From Lichtheimia corymbifera B2541 (lineage: Eukaryota > Mucoromycota > Mucoromycetes > Mucorales > Lichtheimiaceae): DNA of 64,000 bases. The notes under the pieces are model-generated. The model had not been told where the DNA came from. It searched no databases and worked only from the letters and a program-made list of their open reading frames with translations. The stretch covers positions 39,843 through 103,842 of the forward strand of contig JNEU01000598.1 in NCBI GenBank assembly GCA_000697475.1. The letters are read 5' to 3'. Positions within the stretch are counted from its first letter, which is position 1. Every line of letters starts with the position of its first letter. Positions 11,278 through 21,722 of the stretch are shown one piece after another. The translations under genes were made by a program, and so were the position numbers.

Positions 11278-12835
11278 ATGGGGCCATTAAGAAGACTTTT
11301 GAAAACCATGACAAATCGACCCACAGCTGAGGGTGACCCACAGAGCTTTAGTAATTGTCAAAAGATTACCATTATGGGGGTTTTGGTTATGTTGTCAGGA
11401 TGCCCTGGATTGTACACGACGATTTGCTTTCCAGGTCGGCTATATAACAGCTTACAATTACCAGGAGAAAACTCATTTACGCTTGTTTTCAGGCTTCCCT
11501 ATGATTACTGAAGAGTTTCAAGCACCCAGCGTAGTTATTACTCTGATTGCATCATTGTTCATCTTATTCTCTGGCCTGTCACCAGTGGTCTGGGCGTCAT
11601 TATCAGAGCACTTTTGTATCAGAAAAATACTTTTACTATGCGGCCTTTTCCTTCTCACGATAGTGTCGGCCATTTTAGCAGCGATAAAAGGTATAGCGGG
11701 CTTAGTAGTGCTCAGATGCATACAGTCTGTGGGTGCTGCATGCACATTTGCTGTTGGATCAGGCATCATTGCCGATTGCTTTTCTCTCGAACAACGTGGC
11801 AAGGCCATGAGTATCTTTTGTTTTGGAATCTACTTTGGTCCATTGCTGGGCCCTGTTATTGGTGGAGCTCTTACCACTACTCCACTCACATGGCGTGCTG
11901 CTTTCTGGTTTTGCACTGCATATGCAGCAATGACATTCCTGCTAGTTGCATTCTTTTTACCGGAGACGTATCGTGATAGCCAATTGTTTGACGATCTAGA
12001 ATCCAAAAGTACAGCTATCAATAATGTACAACAACAAGAAGGAGAGTTTGGTAACCAATGCAGCAAAAAAGAGCCACTTTCAATAGCAGCGGCAACAACA
12101 AAAAGTACCAAATCAAGCCTTTGGAAAATCGTTGCACAGCCAATTTTCATGTTATGTTATCCACATGTTCTCCTTGCAAGTAGCATTTTTGCCATTGCAT
12201 TGAGCTGTCTTTTGGTAGTTGAGACATTATTACCGGTGTTATTTTCTTCACACTACGATCTCTCTTCGTGGGCTATAGGTAAGTAAAATGGATGTAATAT
12301 ATGACACTAGGCTTATATACAGGAGACTCTATTAGGCTTAACGTATATTGCATCAGGTGCTGGTAATGTGCTTGGAGCCATTGTGAATGGCATTCTTTCC
12401 GACCGGCTATTAATGCATGCTAAATGCACTCGTCAAGATGGTCAATACGTGGTGGAAGATCGATTAGCAATGCATTTGTGGCCCTGCGGACTTATTTTCA
12501 TGCCACTTGGGATGTTGATGCTTGGATGGGGAATACAAACAAATCAGTCTTACTGGATCGCTATTGTTGGCTTTGGTATTCAAGCTTTCGGCTCGCAGCA
12601 AATCATCACATCTGTCAGTGCCTACTTGATTGACGCTACTCCTACGTATGGTGCCTCGGTGAGCGCAGCTTCCAACCTAATTGGTTTAATATTGGCAAGC
12701 ATTCTCAGCACCTGTGCCAATCCCATGGTGCATGCTATCGGTTCGGGATTTGCTATGGTGTTCTTTACGGCTTTGACGCTTTTGTCTATGGGCCTACTTT
12801 TGATTCTTAAAGTGTATGGCAAGGAGCTACGATGA
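11278..12835 (+). CDS. MFS transporter, DHA1 type (copy B), tandem paralogue
   Basis: Tandem duplicate of the upstream transporter. Three exons: 11278-11434, 11493-12278 and 12336-12835, giving 480 residues. It aligns with copy A over its whole length, with the same first-intron position after ICFPG and the same second-intron position after SSWAIG. SEHFCIRKILLLCG and YFGPLLGPVIGGAL correspond to motifs A and C. The central loop is Gln/Lys/Ser-rich and differs most from copy A. It lacks A's last intron, so its exon 3 begins LTYIASGAGNVLG. The start is the first ATG after the TATA-like box, giving an N terminus (MGPLRRLLK) shorter than in A. Substrate unknown. Confidence 0.9.
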
Positions 12836-13099
12836 TCATCTGGATTTACCGCTATTGAGAACACTTTTGACTAAATTTAAAAGCAGCCTTTATAATAGAA
12901 GCAATATGAGAAGGGAGGATGACGATATTAAAAGCTTTACTGCAGAGTCTGTCTGATTCTACACTAGCATCCCGGGGTTCCTCGCTTCGTTTCGTTAACG
13001 TTTTGAATGGCTTATTACTACCTTTGGACGTAACTTGACACTCACCTACATTATTGGAGGATGTTGTTTACTTGTGTACCTTCCTAAAGGCAATCATCG
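12836..13099. other. 3' flank of MFS copy B
   Basis: No gene. The segment 12836-12935, just after the stop, recurs in decayed form at about 20190-20300, marking the tail of a lost third MFS copy. Confidence 0.6.
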
Positions 13100-15190
13100 A
13101 CATTATTCTTTTGTGCAGCAACCTGTCAATCACGCGTTTGTGTAACCACCACGTCTCATTTCACTCAGCTCTTCATCTTCCCGTTAATGCAGTCGACACC
13201 ATCCAGTAGGAAAAGGCAACTCCATCACGCTTACGGCATATGTAAAACATAAAGATGCCTGTATCTCTAAACCTTACAATGAAACACGGGTTCTTTCATA
13301 GAACAATATTGCTCGTCGTGGTCGACAGCACCATGAGTGCAAGTTTTACGATGGAGGTGGGCGATCTCGGGGCGTGGGCCGTCCATCCATCATCTCTCCT
13401 ATATTTGGGCCGTTCGCATTCAAAGTTCTCAAAATGAAGCATGCGGTTTTAATATGAATAGAGTTGATCAGCATGACTCAGAGAACCTTCTTACCAAGTT
13501 TCAGGTTCAAGAGAGGGAATCCCAAGGTGATTCATACTAAATGACATTTCATAAATCCGGCGCGTTCCCGATTTCCGACCGCCCATAGTAAACCCCACAT
13601 TACACCCTCCCATTCAAGATTTTTAAACGAAGTGTGGGTTCTTTATTAAGACAACATTGATCAGCATGATTAAGAGCACCTTGTGTGAAAGTTTCAGGTT
13701 CGAGAGAGGCAATCTCAAGATTATGGGTCGTCCGCCCTATGTAAATTCCCATCCATTCATCGTCCGGCGCTCCCATTTTATTTCTCACAATGAAGCCTGC
13801 GGCTTTTATTTGAATGGAGTTGATCAGCATGCTGAAGCCCACCGTGTGACACAAGTTTGACGATGGAGGTGGGCAACGGCGGGGGTGTGCACTATGCACC
13901 CTACTTGCGTTCCGTCCGTCCATCCATCATCTCTCTTATATTTGGACAGTCCGATTCATAAAATATCATAATGAAGCATACGGTTTTTAAATGAATAGAG
14001 GAGATCAGCTGGACTCGGCGAACCTGATTACCAAGTTTCAAGTTCCAGGTGGGCAATCCCAAGGTAAGTCACACTAAATGACATTTCAATGAATCCGGGC
14101 GGGTGCGGAATTTCCATCCATCATAGTAAACCCCACATTATACCCTCCCATTCAAAATCTTTGAATGAAGCATGGGTTCTTTATCAATACAAAGTTGATC
14201 AGCATGTCCAAGAGCATATTGTGTGAAAGTTTGAGGTTTGAAATGGGCAATCTCAAAATCATGGATCAATTTACAGTGTGCATAGATTTGTGGGGCACGG
14301 TCTGAACATTTAATTTGCAGCTCTTCCACTCCCTCCTTCTTCCCTCTTTCTCCCATTCTCAACTGTCGCCCCATTCAATTACAATTATCACCTGGGAACG
14401 ATTGTCCTGCTTCAACCAATCATGTCAACCCTACAACTGCCCTGATCCGAAAGCCTTTGACTGAATGGCGACTCCATGGCGTATGCACCCCACCACTACA
14501 GCACCCGCGTTTCTTGACAATCCACCTTCTCTTGTACACACTCCTCTGCCACAACCAGTCGTAACAGCATTCAATCCAGCAGTTGCCATTAGCGTGGCCT
14601 TTACTCCATTGTCTCCAGCAGCATTCACAGCCTTGTCACTCGACTACAACACACGCTCTTGCATACTCCTATGCCGCGACCAAACGTAGCAGCCGTTGCT
14701 ATTATCAATATCTTTTACTCCATTGTCTCAAGTTACTTGCAGCAACTTGCTTTGATACATACGGATTACAATGGTGGGATGCCATATCTGCTATCAAGTA
14801 TACCGCAATACAAGCAATCTTCACCTGGTTGAGCTGCGATGGAAGATAATGACCAGCAGCCGGATGGAGAAGGGAACATATCAGCAGCTATCACATGACT
14901 GTCTTCAACCAACACGTTGGATTTGATGGATGGAATGCAACCAAGTGCAGTGATGAGATATTCTGGAACGTTGCTTTGGTTACTTGGGGCGTCGTCCGCA
15001 GGAACGATCACGTGGATACAGTTGAGGATGATGATGGATTGGATGGAATTGGCGACATGGATTATATCTCGGTGAAAGGTGCTTTACAGCCATGGATACT
15101 ACTGGAATACTCAAGTCAATGCATGCAGCAACTATTTTACAATCATGGATGAAGGATGTTTATGAATGCAATGGCTCGATTATCCCTGTT
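13100..15190 (+). repeat. Dispersed repeat element, copy A
   Basis: About 2.1 kb that recurs colinearly at 61545-63445 and, inverted or partial, at 50400-52640 and 56195-56640. It starts near TGCAGCAACCTGTCAATCAC. The first ~1.1 kb is about six degenerate modules of ~160-190 bp, each with a GATCAGCATG box followed ~30 bases later by AAGTTTCAGGTT and GGGCAATCTC (for example at 13466, 13654, 13822, 14005 and 14196). The second half (14400-15180) is a former coding segment, now with stops, whose peptide (WNVALVTW...VEDDDGLDG...) is shared with the other copies. I see no transposase and no clear terminal inverted repeats or target duplication. The autonomous partner and class are unknown. Confidence 0.75.
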
Positions 15191-15910
15191 ATCCTCTTCT
15201 AAGTGATTCAACCCGTAGCTTATTCAATTTACTATACTGTTCCCTTTATTGTACTTACTCGATAAACATGTGCTATTCTTCGACTTTTTTCATTGGATTC
15301 ATCATAAATATAAATTAAAAGAGCATCGTACAATCAGGTCATATGCGCAAATGTGGATCACTTGGTTGCTTTCTGGGTTGAAAAGGGGAATAGAAACTTG
15401 AAGGTCGGAAAGCGAGATTCGACCATTTACATTATCGTATCAGGATGTTTTTTTGTCATAGCTTCCTAGTTCACGTACTGGTAGACGAAAGGCAGAGCTG
15501 GTTCTCCAACGATTGTATTGAAGATATTAATTCGATAGAATGGATCGAATGCGCTTACAAAGAAGCGAGCGGTTGTTGTTTGACTAACCACGCAAGACTT
15601 GAATGGTGAGGCGAGATCGGCCACCCGTAAAAAAGGATGATGGTATGTGAATAGTAAAGAGAGAAAGAAAGAGCAACAATGGGCCAATACCAAAAGCGTG
15701 CAAGTGACTTGCTCTGATTGCTAAGACATCCTTCAATGCATATACAAGCCAAACTTCATATTATATCCTATACCTCGCTTCATGGGAAATGATATATACA
15801 TGCCACACTAATCTTTATAGAAATCAAATATGATGCTTTATGGAGATAAAGACAAAGAAATCCAATGCATGCTATCACAAGCTATGAAAAGCTGATAATC
15901 GCCGTAATAA
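15191..15910. other. Gene-poor stretch with a weak minus-strand ORF
   Basis: A minus ORF (about 15693-15466) ends in a globular-looking stretch (SAFDPFYRINIFNTIVGEP). A GTACGT donor-like site sits near 15476, and a possible further exon lies at 15300-15400. The segment 15365-15480 is similar to 23465-23600, so this may be one of two decayed copies of a small gene. No family recognised. Confidence 0.4.
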
Positions 15911-16348
15911 CTACCACCAGTTATATAGGTCATCTTGCAGTGGACGCACGTCTGCTCGAACCCTCATGTCATTAACTGGTTGCTCCGTTGCACTTTGACC
16001 AATGAAAGCAAACAGTTGGCCATCACCTTGGATTCTCAAATAGAGAGTTTCTGTATCATCATTGACAAGCGCTGCATATTGTCCATCAAAAGCGGAGATG
16101 TCTTCAACCTCAACATGACCTCTGGATATATATCCTGCGTAAGCTTCAGTAAGAGTCTGAGGACTTCCGTTTTGCCATAAATTGACACGAAGCGTTTTTC
16201 CAATGGTTGGCAAGTCAATCAAAGTGAAATAAGGCGGTGGGAAAATGCGAGGCGATGGTTGAAATTTAAGAATGGCCGGGTATCGTGCGGCAGAGACAAC
16301 AGTAAGTAAGAAGCCGGTAAAGACAACGAGGAGACTTGAGAACTTCAT
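15911..16348 (-). CDS. Small secreted protein of unknown function
   Basis: Single-exon gene of 145 residues. Residues 1-20 (MKFSSLLVVFTGFLLTVVSA) are a clear signal peptide with a likely cut before ARYP. The mature part has no cysteines, is slightly acidic, and looks beta-rich (TLYLRIQGDGQLFAFIGQ). It ends in YNWW. I recognise no family. A TATAAAAG motif on the minus strand near 16400-16410, about 55 bases before the start, supports a real promoter. The large gene-free flank and small size suggest a lineage-specific secreted protein; this is inference. Confidence 0.65.
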   Translation of the reverse strand: MKFSSLLVVFTGFLLTVVSAARYPAILKFQPSPRIFPPPYFTLIDLPTIGKTLRVNLWQNGSPQTLTEAYAGYISRGHVEVEDISAFDGQYAALVNDDTETLYLRIQGDGQLFAFIGQSATEQPVNDMRVRADVRPLQDDLYNWW

Positions 16349-18940
16349 CTTGCAGCAGAGAACGAGCTTGATTAGATAGCAATACTCGAACTTTTTCGAC
16401 CTCTTTTATAATTGTCTCGAACAAACGCCTAGTTGTCAACCCAGAGAGCTTCTGGTCACATTATGCTGGCGTTTTGCATTGTAGCACATGCATCAAACGA
16501 CCTGGATTCCTTCTTTGTGTACTTTACCCTTCTCTTTTTCAGCTCCCAATTGACATACCGATACGCCAATGTCGTCAACCATATTCATCAAGCTGTTTAG
16601 TTTAGCCTGGATACCATAGGTGCATCATACCCTTTCGTTCAAAACGATATCATCATCTAAGAGCATTATCAAACGGATATGTTATCGAGCTTATCAGTAG
16701 GTCCAAGTGAGAGCAACTTTTGCATTACATAGCTAACTGAAGCTACCTCATTTTCAAGAGTATCTCCGAACACATTCGAATACACACAAAGGATACAGAA
16801 CAAATATGTTTCAAATAAGTTTTATGTTACATCGGAACACGCTCAAATACCCACAAAAGTGCCCTAAACAAATACATCATGAAGCAAGTTTGCAAGTTAT
16901 GCCAATGATTGCCATTAGTCGTTGACCTCAAGCAACTGATCATTTCGGGAATGGGTGTAGCCGTCTTTTGCAAATCTCCAAGGAGAGGTTAATAGTAGAT
17001 CTCGTAAATGCATGAAGCCGCAGTAACAGGATCAATATTCAAATGCTTCTGGAAGATGCATGAACGCAAGAACCTAAATCGCATTCAATGGCAGTACATA
17101 TGATATGCGGGTATCCACTCGTTTCATATAGTAAATCACACCTATAACTTTAATATAATGCCTTCCTTTGGCGAATGCCTAAGAGTTGAGCTGCATTTGC
17201 ATAGCTACCTTGACATTCCCTAGCTATTTGTGTCACTGGGTAACATCTTGCTGCTGGCGTTTTTCGGAACACGAAATGCATTGCATGCATAATATTTATA
17301 CCTCATTTTCCATAGTTAGTCTCTAGACCGCGTTTTCTTGCTTGTTGCTACCCTTTCATCGAACCATAAAACCTATTGTTGACGCGTTGTGTTGTTCATG
17401 TGGTATATGGTGTAGCGTGTACGATGGCTTTTGATACGGTACACCATATGATCTATATATGTGTTGCCATTCCCACACCACCGAGACGGTGTTCCTAACA
17501 GCAACAAACAAGCTATATTGTTTAGTTGATGGTGTTGCTTTAGCCCTTGAGCGCCCAAGTAGAATGGGGACTCAATTTCACTCCAACGGGTTTTGATAGC
17601 TGACACCAGCAGCTATGTATTAGTACGAGTGATCTTATCGATGGGAGCGTGATTGATACATGTATGCAAATCGAAGGACTTCTTTTAGTGACAACATCGA
17701 GCATACTAGGAAAAAGAATGCTTCGGTATGGATTGAGTAAAAAACAGGCTGATGCTTGCAGACCTGGTAGTAAAGCAATGGCTGTTGTTGGATCATCATT
17801 ATCATGTAAAGTGTAAAATGACAGACACACACACCCTTTTGCTGTACGTAAGGATCATTCCTTTTATTTATGTGTATCTATTATTGTCTATCATGTAGAA
17901 GATGATGATGGGTGGATGGTGCGTATGGTGTATAATTGTGTGGCCTCAGTGTAGTGGCAATGGGAATTTAAAATTGGGGATGGCAGCTCCACGACTTGAG
18001 ACAACGCTTCTTTTCCTTTTTATCCCTCCTCTGCTTTTATGCCATTTACGACATCCCGATCAAGGTAATGATAAAACAGTGCTGTTGTTGGTTGCAAGGT
18101 GCTAATGTAGTTCTAAACAGGCGTACTCAAGTGTGCCCAAGTGCTGAGGAATGAGCGTGGTTGTCATGGCGATACCGTTGCTGCCTCTTGTTCGTTGCTA
18201 TTTCCGCTCTACGCTTGGTGTCAACAGGTACATTCAGAGCCCAATGTTGCAGTCGAACTGGTTCCATTGACGTGTTAGCTTGTATAGAGGGCAAGTTTGG
18301 TTTCAAGGCGTTGGCTCGTTTGGCGTTTTATTTCGGCTCAACAACACTACACCATGGTTTTCGATATCCAATAACCAGCAACAAAGGGTGTTTATATGTA
18401 TATGGAAAAGGCAATGGTGTAAACAATGAAAAAGGCGTTTATTGTATATGTGTGCTAACAATGAATTGTATAGGCTTCTTTTGGTCAGGCAGTGCAACTT
18501 GGTGCATCATCATCTCTTTGGGTTCGACTCCCAGCCTGTATCTATGGCCGCTGCGTCGCTCTGCACTAGCCGGTTTGCTGGAAAAGCTTCTAGGAACGCG
18601 TCCAGGGCTCTAGAGGCCTTCGTTGAGTCGATGGGTCGATGACGATGGGTTTTTGGAAGAGCATGGCCAGTCGTGTTGAGGTAAGAGGGGATTTGGCAAC
18701 AGGCCGGCCATGAAATATGTTGACATCGGTGCGAACCAACATGCTCTTCTCGTGATAGGCTCGTTCGTTCCCTTGAGGATTTCTTTTCATGAGGCTGGAA
18801 AGGATTGGGATCATTCTTTTTGGAGAGGAGCACGTGCTTATGTCATATACAAAAAGTCACCTTTCAAGTGGCAGGTGGATTTATCACTTCGACTTGGTAC
18901 TCCAAGATGCTTGACCACTTTATCAGTTTGACCAATTCAT
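16349..18940. other. Long gene-free stretch
   Basis: About 2.6 kb with only short open frames on both strands, none with domains, signal peptides or consistent splicing. A plus ORF at 18161-18613 starts with a hydrophobic run but has no further support. A perfect tRNA-type B-box (GGTTCGACTCC) at about 18524 has no foldable tRNA around it. Confidence 0.5.
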
Positions 18941-18959
18941 CATGACAACATTTCCCACG

Positions 18960-19080
18960 CCAACTCACTTATAAATACAAGGCTGTTGTCACCAACACTA
19001 TCCAACGCCCTTTCTTTCTACTTGAATACCTATCATTATCTAAGGCCTTTGGTAAGTCTCAAGGATTGTCTTTATGTGAT
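18960..19080 (+). promoter_or_regulatory. Possible core promoter and spliced leader of a decayed gene
   Basis: TATAAATA at about 18971 is followed by a CT/CA-rich leader and, ~75 bases on, a GTAAGT donor at 19052. This is the usual look of a promoter plus 5' UTR intron, yet no intact gene follows, only the frameshifted ORF at 19455-19866. Confidence 0.35.
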
Positions 19081-19454
19081 ACCCAAAATGAGGATACTCA
19101 TGCAATCTTCTTGTAGCCTACTTCATTGCTTTATCACTTGATGATGTGCTTATTGCTGCCTAATGGCATTTGGTGTGTTCTTTGATGGGCCTTTTGTGGT
19201 AGGTATAACTATCATTATATATTAAAAGGATGACTAATCTGATAGGAATTTGGCTCTCCTTTGTAGGTGGCATAAAGACATACGTCTCAAGCTACTGGAC
19301 CCAATGTCTCAGCTCACATGACATTACCACAGTATATTGAGCCTCTGGAACACATTCGGCGGGTTGCTCATCAACCGGTGTATTGCATTTAATATTTGAA
19401 TATTTGAACACGTATGTTGACATGTCATAATGTAGACACACCTGCTGTTGGCAC

Positions 19455-19866
19455 ATGGAACCAAATCATATACTGTTCGCACGCCATCCCATGCAACGAA
19501 GCAAAGTCCACATCGCCCCCAAAGTCACCAAGTCCCACTTGGATGCGTTGAAGGAATACTTTGTGTTTTCCACCACCTTTGCGCAAACTGGTGATCCAGC
19601 GATGCTTGTAGAATACAAGGATCATTCAAGAGCGGCAGCGAAGGAACAAGCCTTTGGCTGATCTTGGCGTATTCGACTTTATCAACAATACGCTAACGAA
19701 TGTGCCGCGTGATACATTTCTGGAAACGCTGTGGTCCATGAATTGTGCTGGATCCAATAAGTCAACAATCCAATTGGTCAAGATCGTCAAATACGTGTTG
19801 ATTGGATTCCACCTACTCAGCCATTCACATGGATATCCTATCTCTGATCATGAGCGGGCGCTTTAA
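19455..19866 (+). pseudogene. Frameshifted ORF remnant of unknown family
   Basis: Two overlapping open frames (19455-19661 and 19654-19866) look like one protein broken by a single frame change near 19650. The first part is KVHIAPKVTKSHLDALKEYF-like and the second is LADLGVFDFINNTLTNVPRD-like, ending HERAL and a stop. Together they give ~135 residues of mixed helical character. I recognise no family. A promoter-like element lies ~450 bases upstream. It could also be two spurious frames. Confidence 0.35.
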
Positions 19867-20134
19867 CAAGATGATAATCCTCCCGTGGCAGTAGGCTATT
19901 TGGATTAGTATGTTGACATCGTGTTAAGTAAAAAGGAAACGTTCACCTTTGGATTATAATTTTTGAACACATTGGTGTATCATTATCTTGTACACTTGGT
20001 CGCGAGGGGAAGGGATAATATATGTGCATAAATGGTATCTGGATATTGGATAAGTGTATAAGAGGAAAGAGGTGAGATACCAAGGGTACATTTGGATTAT
20101 GCAAGTGAAATTAAGCGCTCGCCCTACCTGGACG

Positions 20135-20340
20135 GCGATTCTTGCTTGTCTATGGGCCTGCTTTTATTTCTCAAAGTGTATGTTAAGAAGATACGATGAC
20201 CATCTGGAAGACTTGTAACCAAATTTAAAAGCAATGTTTATATGTAGAAGTAGTAGTAACATAACTGCAATATGAAAAGTGATGATGGTGATGATATATG
20301 CAAAGTGGTAATGAGGGAAGCAATTCCAATCCGGGAATCA
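20135..20340 (+). pseudogene. Relic 3' end of a third MFS transporter gene
   Basis: From about 20138 the sequence tracks the last codons and 3' UTR of MFS copy B (12778-12930). It encodes SMGLLLFLKVYVKKIR and a stop, where B has SMGLLLILKVYGKELR and a stop. The same 3' UTR words follow (AAATTTAAAAGCA, TTTATA, GCAATATGA). Nothing of the transporter remains upstream. This shows the tandem family once had at least three members or that a tail was copied here. Confidence 0.75.
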
Positions 20341-20401
20341 TATTACAGGAGCAATGGATATTGTTGTGAGCGAGAGATAGATCATATGGATGCGATGTGC
20401 G

Positions 20402-21722
20402 TCAATTATTGTCGTACTGGGTTTCACTGCGTTCTCCAATTGATGACAATGGGGATTGGAAGAAACTACCTTCCACAAGGTTATGATGATGTCTTCTGAA
20501 GCATGTCATACTGCAATAGTTGCCGAGGAAAGGCGTTTGCACATGTCCATGTGGCCAAGAGAATACCGCTCGCACTTGTGCAGGACCCACAAACCAAGAT
20601 CGACACGTGCTGCATGTACGAGAACCTCCTCCGATAATTGATGCGAAATAATCCATTGGTACCCCGCGTCGAAAAGATCGCAACCATGAAAAAGTATGAC
20701 AAAGCTGTTCTTGTACTGCTGAAGAGAAACCAACAGCGGCTGGTATTGAAGATCCACGATGGCACCATTGACCGCTTATAGCATCCAGCTCAATACGTGC
20801 CCGATCGAAAAGGACAAGGTCTTCTGGGTGGTTGATCGTTGCTGACGTTTCATGATGGATCTGCAACACAAGTTGATGTGCATCAGCTTGCTGGTCAACA
20901 CGTGCAAGGTGAACTACGTAATCGGCTCGAGAATAACCACCATCAAACAGCATATCGTTCATGTTCATGATCTGGAGAGTCTGATAAATGGGCATCGTAA
21001 CATATGCACGCACAACAAACACCGATTGGAATGGTTCACCGTGTGGTATATTATATCGTTGTGTAGTGAGAATAGGGATGGCTGGTGGCATGTACCAGGA
21101 AACTCGTGCTGTTGGTGGTATGGGTGGTAGCGGTAAAAAGTCATCGGGAAAGAAACTTGTTGCTTCTTGCACGATACGGCGAAACACTCTCAACGTTCCT
21201 TGGTCTGCATCATTGTGTTGGCCTTGAATAATACGCGATATATCAGCTTGAAGAAAGCACCACCTTATATCATTTGACTTTTTTACCTGCCCAAGAGATG
21301 GCGCCTTGGAAAGCTTGTATGTCAATGTTATGAAAACTTTTGGCGAGAAGAGTAATAAAATCGATGACATATTGCAACCAATACATGTACTCGTAAAACT
21401 CCTCCATCTCAGACCAACGCAAGGTCGTAGTTGTGTTGCTGTTGTTGTTATCATCGCTGGTGGTGTTGTATAAGCGCCATCCACACCACGAAGATGGAGT
21501 TTTTGTCATACGTAACATGCGGCCGTATTCCATCGCTGTTCTTTTAGAGGTTCCAGGAGGCAATCCATGCAAGTGATGTACGATAGCATCGAAGCTATAT
21601 GGCACGGCATCGCCACAAAGATTGTTGCGTCCAGATGCGAGAACATTGTACGTGTCTACAATATCTTGTGGAAGTGAAGGGTGCACAACAAACTGGCCTG
21701 CAAATTCGGTGTGATAATCCAT
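20402..21722 (-). CDS. Orphan protein with C-terminal Cys cluster
   Basis: Two exons (21722-21287 and 21246-20402) give 426 residues. The 40-nt intron (GTAAAA...TTCAAG) is the shortest in the window. The N half is helical, with an Asn/Thr run (~110-120). The C third has CSTCRSWF, about 27 residues, then YCSMTCFRRH, a pattern that could bind zinc. A related C-x2-C...C arrangement ends the LRR protein at 32-33.7 kb. I recognise no family. The start is the first ATG in the open frame. A further 5' exon starting at 21911 (MSNEAVAG...), joined through a GTAATC donor at about 21873 to an acceptor near 21820, would also keep frame. No neighbour suggests a role. Confidence 0.6.

Noticed and set aside
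13460..14250. Regularly spaced repeats that might suggest a CRISPR-like array
   Set aside because: Modules are ~160-190 bp, degenerate and without uniform short repeats or spacers. The genome is eukaryotic.
18467..18538. Possible tRNA: perfect B-box GGTTCGACTCC and pairable GTATAGG/CCTGTAT ends
   Set aside because: No D-arm or anticodon stem can be formed in the 43 bases between, so this is at best a dead relic or chance.
18161..18613. 150-codon plus frame with hydrophobic start
   Set aside because: No family, no conserved splice sites, low-quality composition. Kept only as a note in the gene-free stretch.
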